Shown piece after piece: positions 1 to 9,763 of a stretch of 17,495 nt of DNA (position 1 is the first letter of the stretch; each line of letters starts with the position of its first letter). Below the pieces are notes generated by a model. The model was not told where the DNA came from. It saw nothing but the letters and a program-made list of their open reading frames with translations, and searched no databases. The DNA comes from Acanthamoeba sp. SK_2022b (lineage: Eukaryota; Discosea; Longamoebia; Acanthamoebidae). A program made the translations under genes and the position numbers. The stretch is from assembly GCA_027943245.1 (NCBI GenBank), contig JANDJZ010000935.1, positions 1 through 17,495 of the forward strand. The letters are read 5' to 3'.

Positions 1-256
1 TTTCCCAGGTGGTTTGACGCGCCCCAAGCCGGAGGAGATCCTCGAAAGAACAAAAGCATCGGTTCTAACGTCGTAGTTTCATTTGTTTTCTTGATATTTC
101 TGCGGAAAGGCCAGATGCATGGCTGTCGACATCCTCAAATTCACAGCGGTGCCCTCATACCAGAACGGAAAAGAGGAAATCTGGCTCGACTTGCATCCAG
201 ACCGCAAGCGCAGATCTCCTCCATTGCTGCCGCCCTCCCCGCGTACGGCTGCAGCG
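1..256. other. Upstream flank and 5' leader of ATG2
   Basis: No conserved coding sequence was recognised before 257. An ATG at 119 is in frame with ATG2 and the frame is open between them, so 119-256 may be an N-terminal extension or a 5' leader. ATG 257 has the better family match (MTGLIKRAVK directly before the chorein helix). No TATA-like element is obvious. A T-rich patch (77-99) could belong to the promoter. Confidence 0.4.
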
Positions 257-823
257 ATGACGGGACTCATCAAACGGGCGGTCAAGGTAGGTGTTACCAT
301 TCTTGTGCCGCCTGAACGTGGCCAATTTTCGATCAAGTCGATGGCGGTGTCAGGCATTCGAGATTGGTATTGATTTCTGGATCGTTTTGTTCTACAAACC
401 CTCCTCTTGCAGTTCTTTCTACACAAAACCTTTGGGCACTTCTTGAAAGGGAAGCTTCAATTAGACCAACTTGACATCGATTTCAAGGCGGGAATCGTGC
501 ATCTCGCCCATCTCGAACTGAACAATGAGGTAGGCCCCTATGTCTATCTCCCTGCCCTGCAACTACGCAGCTGCTGCCTTTGCCCTCCTCGCATAGTTGT
601 TCCTTGCATCACTCCGAGGCTCTTGTCTCGCCTAACCTGCTCCCGTTGCTGTCGCAGACGATCAACAGCCTGTTGGGGGAGCTGCCCGTGGAGCTGCGAA
701 GCGGATGGATCGAACACGCCTGGGTAACTGTGCCTCTGAAGAACATCACCACCGCACTCGTAGACAACTGCAAACTCGAGCTGGAAGGCCTTCGGCTCAC
801 GTTCGCTCCACGCAAACTCAAAC
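257..823 (+). other. ATG2: ATG2 N-terminal chorein domain (exons 1-3)
   Basis: Exons 1-3 encode about the first 104 residues. The stretch FFLHKTFGHFLKGKLQLDQL, then a beta-rich segment and later LPVELRSGWIEHAWVTVPL and LVDNCKLELEGLRLTF, follows the chorein_N pattern of ATG2 and VPS13: an amphipathic helix, a helical hairpin with the G-x-F-L-x-G type turn, and the first strands of the lipid groove. In the family this end contacts the ER and takes up phospholipid. Junctions: AAG|GTAGGT to TTGCAG|TTC, then GAG|GTAGGC to TCGCAG|ACG, both phase 0. Confidence 0.9.
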
Positions 824-3800
824 GTACGCTTCCTCGCTCGCGTGTCCCTTCTCGCTCGCCACTCACTCATGAGCTCGATGCCGTGCCGTTTTTGTGTGGG
901 CGCGAGCAGGGCCAAGAGCGCTCAAGGAGAGCCGTGTGTGGGGCACCAACTCGGACTACGGATCGCGATCGACGTTCAACCCGGCGGGGTCGATATCGGA
1001 GAGCGTCGTCGATCACGAATCGCTGCCCGAGGAGGCCTACTCCGCGCCGCTCCCCGGCGAACGAGAGCTGAACCAAATCATCGACCAGCTGCTTCTCATT
1101 CTCGAGAACGTGCGCCTCAAGAACCTCAGCATCGAGCTCGAGTACCAGTGTCCCTCCCTCGGCGAGGAGGCCGTGCTGTGCGTCGAGATTCCTTCGTTCG
1201 AGTACTCGGACATCACACGCCACGCCAGGGCGAACGGCGAAGCCACCAACGGCAACGCGCAGCAGGTCTCTCTCTCTCTCTCTCTCGATGTCTGCCGCTT
1301 GTCCCACTTGTGGACCAAACTCATATTTGACTTCTCTTCTTGTGTGCATGCTACACAGGAGGCCGTTCCTTCATCTCCCACCACACAGCCCTCCGTTACC
1401 GAGTGGAATCCCTCGGCGCTGATCAAATGCATTCGGTTCCCGGCTCTGTCTGTTTCGCTCGACCGCAAGAGCGTACAGTCTCTCCTCCACCTCCCCATCA
1501 CAGCCATGCGTCCTTGCGCGCGGTGGCCTTTTATTTCTTGATTTATTTCTTGATTTCTTTACCGTGCTATAGTAACGTGGACTGAGGCGCCTCGCTGCTC
1601 TTGTGTGCGACAGTCATTGCCTCCCTCTGGGAGCGTGGACGGCCGCGGGGACCACCGCTCCAAAAAGGGCCACACGATGCTGGTCATAGCCCAGAGGCCC
1701 AACTACGCCGGCGGGCGCGACCGCGAGGACGCCTCCTCGCCCAAGAAGGGGGTGAGCTGCCCTTGGACCGAATCGGTGGCCTCCAGCGGCAGCGAGAGCT
1801 CGAGGGTCGACGCCAGCGTGATCTACGTCAAGCTGAAGCGGAACAAGGCCGACGTGTCGATCCCCGACCTCGACGTGGACTGCACCCTGCAGCAGGTGAC
1901 CACGGCGATCTCGGCCGAGCAGCTGCAGATGCTGATCGACCTCTCGGCCGCGTTGGACGCCATGATCGTTTCGCCGGCCAGCAGCCCGCCGCCGCCGCCT
2001 CCGGCCAGCATGCTGCGGGAGAGCTCCGGAGCGAGGATGGAGCCGTCGCTGGTGGCGCGCAGCCCGTCGCCCGCCGCAACCATTCCCGCGCCCGAAGAGG
2101 ACCTGTACTCCAACAGCCAATCCCCCGCCAGCGAGCCGCACTCGGGTAGACCTCCCCCCTCTCCCCTCCCACACACGGCCATCCTGGTCCGGCAAGAATT
2201 CCGATCATTCCTTCTAACGGCGCGCATTCCTTTTGTTGGCGAACAGCGCACAACAAGGAGCGGTCGCCCTCTCCGCCCCCCAGCGATGGCCATCGACAGA
2301 GACGAAGAAGAGACGGGGGGAGAGAAACGCAGCCCTCGCGGCAGGGCAAGGGCAAGGCCGTGGATCGATCGGGCGACTCCTCATCCTCCGAGAACTCGCC
2401 GAGCGACGACGGCGAGTTTTACGAGTGCGCGCCCGAAGACGACTGGTTCCGAGGCGCTGACGCGGGGGAGGAGGAGGGGCAGCAGCTCGCAGGCGAGGGA
2501 ACGCAGCCCGCCGAGCCGTGCTCGGTGGCGCACTACACGCTGCTCAACCTGCAGGCGGTCGTGCGGGTGGTGGGCGGCTCGCTCAACCTCGTCTACGGCC
2601 CCACCTCGCCGACGCTCTGCGGCACGATCGCCGACCTTCCGCCCACGCGGCAGAAGCGCTTCGCCAAGCCGCTGGCGCCGTCGTCGCCCGGGGAAGCGAG
2701 GCCCGATGACGAGGAGAAGGGCAAGGAGAAGGTGGACACTGCCGGCGAGGACCTGGACGCCGACGTCGACTACGAAGGCGAAGACGAAGGCAGCGGCGAC
2801 GCCGCGGAGGACGAGGACGACAGCGTGGAGGAGCGTGTGGGCGACCGCCTGGCGCTCGAGTTTGAGAGCCTGTTCGTGCAGACCTGGGGCTCGCTCCTCC
2901 AGACCCGCGTGGAGATCTCGGCCGACACGCTGAGCGTCTTCGAGTACTTGGCGGTGCCCTCACCGTCGGCCAGGGAGGAGCCCAGGAGCGAGCAGAGGTC
3001 TGCCTCACCACACTCCACCAATTCTTTCGTGTGTTCTCGATTGGACTGACTTGGAATGCTGTTTCTGCCTAGGCGAACGGTGTTGAGCTTCATCACGCCG
3101 CCGATCGTGCAGCCTCACCACCCGCAGACGCCGCGCTCCGTGCCCGACGCCTCTTCGGTGTCGCCGTCGGTCTCCTCGCAGTCCTCTGGCGGAGGCCGCA
3201 CGCCCTCGCCGGGGGCGACGGATGGAGGGCCCTCCCAGGGCGGCGACCAGCACGTTCGCTTCCCTCAACTCAAGTGCGCGATCATGCAGACCAACAGGAA
3301 CCTTCATCAAGGTAATACATGTAGCTCTCTCCCTCTTGCTATCTCTCCCTCTTGCTGCCGCGCCGTGCGTGGTTGGTCGCTGACTCGCGACCGCGTGGGA
3401 CAGTCGAGCTGCCGGGCGACGTGTTCGATCTCGACATCGAGACCGTGCTGCATCCCCTCAACGCGTTTCTCGATCTCAAGATGGTCGACCGCCTGTCCCA
3501 ATTCGCCAACGCGCTTTGCTCCCACAGGCCGCCCGTCGGGTATGGCCGCCACCGCGCGCCGATCTGCTGCCCCGCGCTAAATTGGCTTGCCTTCCCCGTT
3601 GACCGACATGTTTCACCGATCTTCCGACAACAGGGACATGGGAGAAGGGTTGGGCACTCTGCACGCCGCCGCTCGCGAGCAGGTTCGTCAAACGTGTTCT
3701 CCCTCACACATAGCGTTCATTACGCTCGTTTGTTGTTGATTGTCGTTGTCGTTGTATGTAACCGTGATCGACACTCAACTACGCAGCAACTGGAGCTCAA

Positions 3801-6007
3801 GAGCACCCGAATCCGAGCAGGCGTGCAGGGCGGGCTCTGCATCGTCCTTTACTCCACGGACATGCCCGGGTATGCGCCAACGTCACAGCTACGGGGTGCC
3901 CACCTCGCCCCCCCCCCCTTCCCTCCTGACCGCGTTTTCGTGGCGAATGCAGAGGCGAGCAGATCGTTGTGCGGCTGAGCGATCAGGTGGGCCCGCGAGC
4001 GACAACGCACATGCACAGCGACCAGTCGGAAGCCGTGTGGTTGGTCGAGTTCGACCAACTCTCGGCCAGCATCGACCGGCAGCCGGGTGTGCCTCCCCCC
4101 CAGCTCTCCCTCCCTAATCTCATACGCATCTTCTCCTCTTCTCCGTCTCACCTCCTCCTCCTCCTCCTCTCCTCTCCCTACTCCTCTCTGCTTGCGCGGT
4201 GGGGGCTCTCCAGCAGGGGCGGGCACGGCGCTGTATTCGCATCTCCAGCGGGCGAGCACCGAGCGGGGCTTCTTCGAGGCGCAGATGCGGAACACGCAGA
4301 ACGAGGTGGTGATCCCGCTCGAGATCGCGATCCGCACCGACCGGTGGAAGCCCAGCTTCACCTTTGTGCAGGACATCACCCTCTCCGACACCCTGCCCGA
4401 CGAAGCGTGGCACCAGGAGAACGTACGTGGGCCCGGGAGTTGCTTTGCCTTCTTGTGTGTGTTGTATCCCCGTGGCGACCGGCCCAGCTGACCTCGGCTT
4501 CCCTCCGATCTGTCGTGTCGTTGGGGGGTGTTTGTTGTCGACCGCAAGCTTGGCTCGTTCTGGAATTTCTTTTCCATCTTTGAAGGGCGTGGTCACCAAC
4601 AGGCCATGGCGGAGGCCACCGACTACTCGGTCCGTCTCCGCAGGCTTCACCAAGGCCGACTCCCCCAAACTCATTCTCATTTCCCTTTTTCCCTTTCTCT
4701 CTTTCTCTCTCTCCTTCTCGGCGTCATCACAGAAAGCGATCGTCACTCTGCGCTTCCCGTCGTCACACGTGGACCTCAGCAAATCGGACTACGACCTGAT
4801 CATGAAGCTTCTGGGAAGTGGCAGTGGCAATGATGACCCAAGCGATCCCACGAAGCCGGAGCAGCAGCCCGATCACCTCGGCTCGCCCAGCCTGGGTGAC
4901 GCGCGCCTCCGACGATCGTCGCTCGACTACCCCTACGGCGAGCTGGTGCAGAAGCGACAGAACGCGCTGGCCCTCAACGTGTTCTTCACCCAGGGCAACT
5001 GGGTGTTCCGGGAGAACCCGCGGCGCGAGGTCGTCGAGCCCAACGGTGGCGCCGAGGGCAACAGCAGCAGCAGCAAGAGCAACTCGACGCCGCCTGCTCA
5101 CTGCTACGAACTCGAGTTTGTCAAACTGCACATCTTCCAGCTCATGCAGCACGCCGGCATGGTAGGACTATGCCTCACGCCCCTGGTGTCCACCGTTTTC
5201 GTGTTTGGCTGTGAGCATTAACGCGCGCGCACAACACACACACATCACACAACCACACACACACACACACACACATGCCAGGACGCTAACTACACCGTGC
5301 TGACGGGCGAGGATTTCATCATCCACGACACGATCTCGTACGACAACACGACGCCTGTCGCGGAGCGCATACACCGCTTGCGCAAGGTTCACTCTCCGCT
5401 TCGTTGTCCCCCTCCCTAACTAAGCCTGCTGTTGGTGCTCTCTGAGCTGACGTCGACGTGTGCTGGCGTGGCGGCAACCAATCAGGATGAGGTGCGACCG
5501 ATGTTCCGCGGCCTGATCCAGACGGGGAGAGGCGACACCGAGTGTCGGTTCATGTTCGACGAGGTGGTGATGCATCACCACAAGGGCCTCAACTGGCTCA
5601 TCAGCCTGGGCGACTTCTTTACTCCCTCCAAGGCACGTGTGGAGCTGTTGGTTGCCCTGCGCCCTTTGCCGTTTGCCAAACACACGCACACAACACGCAC
5701 AGCCAGTCTGACGACCAATCACAGAGCGAGGAGGAGAAGCGACGCGACACCGAGCGGAAGAGCGCGCTACGGGCCAGAAGGAAGCAGCAGGCCGCCGAAA
5801 GGGAGCAGCGACCGGGCCACGACCACAACGACGACGATCCCGCCTCGCGGGCCGCTGCCGTCGCTGGCCCGTCGGCGTTCAGGTTCGGCCTGACCTTCAA
5901 TCAACTCGAGATCGAATACACGTCGCGCCTGCTACCCTCCCGAGCCATGGCCACCATCGACCTCCTCTCAGTACCAGGCTCCCTTTCTTACCACCACATT
6001 GTGTGTG

Positions 6008-6078
<71 letters not shown>

Positions 6079-8059
6079 GTTTGTGCTGTGTACTCATTCA
6101 TTTCGTGGCTGTACGCACAGGTGCGCAGCGAGGACATCGTGGCGGGATCGGATAAGGACGTGTTTCGCGGCACGCTGCGCACGCTGACCGTGTACCTCAT
6201 GGACACCGTGCGACAGCGCTCGGTCTCGTCCTCGGCGCTGAGCGACAGCCTCGAGCGAAGCTCCGGAGGCGCCCCCGCCCTCAGCCGGCGGTCGTCGTCC
6301 ATCGGCGCCGGCCTCGGATCGCCGGGCGGCAACCTCGACTACTGGCAGCAGAAGGGCTTCACCAAGGTGGCCGGCCTCGATCACCTGGAATGGGCCATCA
6401 TCAGTCGCAGCGCAGCCTACCACCTCGAAGCCAACCTGCCCGAGTTGGAGGTTCACCCATCCGCTGGACGCTTGCGCATGTTTCTTGTCGACCACCTCAC
6501 CCATTCTTCTCCTTCTTCCATCCAATCAGATCAACGTTGTGTCCGAAGACCAGTCGCCCACCTGCACGCTGACCGCCTGCAGCGTACGCGCTGCCACCTT
6601 GTCAGAGTTAGGCATGGCTCTCTCACACTCACCGCCGCCGCGACTCCCTACGCAACACAGGACTCGCTGCAAACGCTGCTGGATCTCGTGGGCGAATGGA
6701 CGGCGCCAGAGAAGGGCGCCAACGATTCGGCCCAGCCGAGGCCTCCAGAGCCCAACAAGGACGACCTCAACCCGCTGGCTGCCGCCCTCAACCAGGTTCA
6801 GTGGGGTACCGGCACTCCCCCCTCCCGCGCGCTGCTCCCTGTCCCCTCTCTATCGCATTCCTGGCATTCATTTCTGGACGTGCACGTCGTCGTTCCCCCG
6901 CGCGCGCCAATCAGATGACGTGGCGGCCAACGCGTTCGCGCCCAAGGCCGCGCGGCCGAGGGACCGGAAGGCCAACGGTCGCGAAGGGGGCAAGCCAAGG
7001 CCCGGCCGAAGCAACAACGGGCAGCAGACGGGCGCCGGCTCCTCCAAGGCCAGTGGCGCCAAGCGGCCGAACTCGCTGGCGGCCCGCATCAACGCGATGG
7101 ACGACTACGACCCGTCGGCGTCGTCGAGCGGTCGTTTCGTGATACGGGAGGACTACCTCTCGTCGCCCTCGTCGTCGAGCTCGCCCGATGTCCACAGAAA
7201 GCGCCCAGACGCCAAGGCCAAGGGCAAGGAGAAGCAAGAGTCGAGCAACCACCAGCGACTGCGGCAGCACCACCAACAGGACAGCACAAGAACGAAAGCG
7301 AAAGCGAAGAAGAGCGGCGACGGAGACCCGGCGCGGATGAGGCGCGGGAGGCGGAGAGCCAGCGACGACTCGGACTCCTCGAGCGACATCGACGTGGACT
7401 GGAGCTCGTCGTCCACTATTGTCGACAGCTGGGACGACGTGCTGGACGAGGAGGGCGAGCGGCAGGCGAAGCCGAAAGCGGCGGACCCTTGGGACCAAAC
7501 CTTTGCCAACGACGACGAAGAGGAGGAGGAGGAGGAGGATGAAGAAGAGGAGCAGCATGATGAAGATGAGGAAGAGGAGGAGGAGGAGGAAGAGAGAGAA
7601 GGCGGTCAGGCAGATGATGGCGACGTGGTGGACGGCGAGGAGATTGGGCTGGAGCGAGGGCGCAAGTACAAGCTGGTCGTGGAGAAGTTCCCTGCCGATG
7701 CTGCCTCTCCCACCGATTCCAAGCATGCCGCGGCGCCGGCCACCGGCCTGCCGCCGACGAGCGCCTCGCCGTCTCGAGGTACCTCCAGAGCCCTCATATG
7801 GACGCAACTCGCCCTCTAAACTGCGGTCGTGTGTGCGTGCGTTGTTCTTGCAGAGCCCCAAGCTCGCTGGCTGACGGGCGACGCGCCTCAGCTTGACGGG
7901 CTGTTGATCGACGACTTTGCGCGTGCTCCGCCCAAGAGCGCAGACTTTGGATTCGCGCTCCCCGACGGGTGCCTGCACTCCACACACACACGCACACACA
8001 CACACACATAATGCACATCATGCACATCATGCTGCCATACGTGCTGCGTTGCACAACGT

Positions 8060-8132
<73 letters not shown>

Positions 8133-9141
8133 GACACGAACACTGGAGTGTCTAACGCGTGCCCCGTGCGCGTGTCCGCAGGTATCCGCTGCCCAAGCTC
8201 CGCGTGTTTGCGCGAGTGGACGTAGTGGTGCGGCTGGTGGGCGGCTCGGACTGGGCCACGCCCGCCGGGTCTCTGGTGACGTCGACCATGTCCAGCTCCG
8301 GGGGCAGCGCCGACGGGTCGCTGTCGGCCGCCGCGACGCGGTCCCGCAACGAGGAGGCCAACATCGAGATCGCCATCAACGACCTCGAGATCCAACTGAA
8401 CGAGCTCGCTCCCGGCACTCAGGTATGCGGCCCTCCCCTCTCACCTGTGGCTTCACGTGCGCTGACACCTTTCACCTCTCTCTGTTATGTGTGTTATGTG
8501 TCGACATTGGCCAGCACGTGCGACGGCTCGTGGTGTCGGTGGGGGAGGTGGAGGTGCAGGACAACGTGCCGAGCTCCGACGTGCGGACCCTGATGTGCTA
8601 CGACCGGGACCGACCCCGCGAGACCGGGTCGAGCATGTTCGCCGTGCAGATGGAGTGCGTGCGGCCGGACTGGGTGGCCAAGCCCGAGGCGGAGGAGTGG
8701 CGGCTCAAGGTGCGCAGCCTCCCGCTGCGCCTCTACATCGACCAGGACGCCCTCGAGTTCCTCGTCCACTACTTTTCGGCCATGGAGGGCTCGCCCGTCA
8801 TCCCCGAGGGCGAGCCGCTCTACTTCCGTACGCACACCTCCGTCTCGCCCCCTTTTCTTTTGCTGTTTGACGACCCTAATGGTGTGTGTGCGTGTGTGAC
8901 GACCAAAACAACGACAACGATGATGACGACGACGATGACGATGCAGAAAGCTGCGAGGTGAAGAGCGTGCATCTCAAGGTCGACTACCAGCCCAAGCAGC
9001 TCGACTATAACGCGCTCTACGGCGACAACAAGGTGGCGTTCTTCGCCAAGGCCGTCCCCTTGCGAGGTAACCCCCACACTGTGCGTGCGCGCTCTCATAA
9101 CCTCTGGCGACAACTGATAGCTGCTGTTCGTGCTTGCCGTG

Positions 9142-9182
<41 letters not shown>

Positions 9183-9702
9183 GGCCGAGATCCACCTCAA
9201 GCCGGTTCGGGTCAAGGGCCGCGGCTGGGACGAGCTGCTGGGCAAGCGGCTGGTGGAGGCCTACCTGCCCTACATCAACCGCACGCAGCTCTCGTCGGTG
9301 GTGGCCGGCATCGCGCCCATTCGGTCCCTGCTCAACATCACCTCTGGCGTGAGCGACCTCATCTACACGCCCGTACAGCAGTGGCAGAAGGACGGCCGAA
9401 TCCTCACCGGTTCGTCACATTTCCTAATTTAATAATTAATTATAAGATTATTAATTTATTTTGTTAGTTTATTTTTAACCGTATCATGCTGTCTGCGCGC
9501 AGGCCTGCAACGCGGCGCGGGCACGGCGCTCCACAAGTGGCTGGTCGAAGGGCTCAACGTCGGGACCAACCTGACGGCCGGCGCGCAGTACGTCCTGGAG
9601 GCCGCCGACTACTACCTCGGCGGTTCGGGTACAGCAGCAGCCACCCTCTTGTGCTCGTGTGCCTGCCCTGCGAGTGCTCTCAACCCGCGCTCACGTCAAT
9701 GA

Positions 9703-9763
<61 letters not shown>

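Noticed and set aside
1599..2149. Alternative plus-strand Arg-rich frame over exon 6
   Set aside because: It is a frame-shifted shadow; only the exon 6 frame joins in phase with exons 5 and 7.
6911..8005. Minus-strand frame of 364 codons
   Set aside because: It is the antisense of ATG2 exons 21-22. The long Leu/Val/Ile runs are the complement of Glu/Asp codons, and it crosses an intron and the (CA)n.
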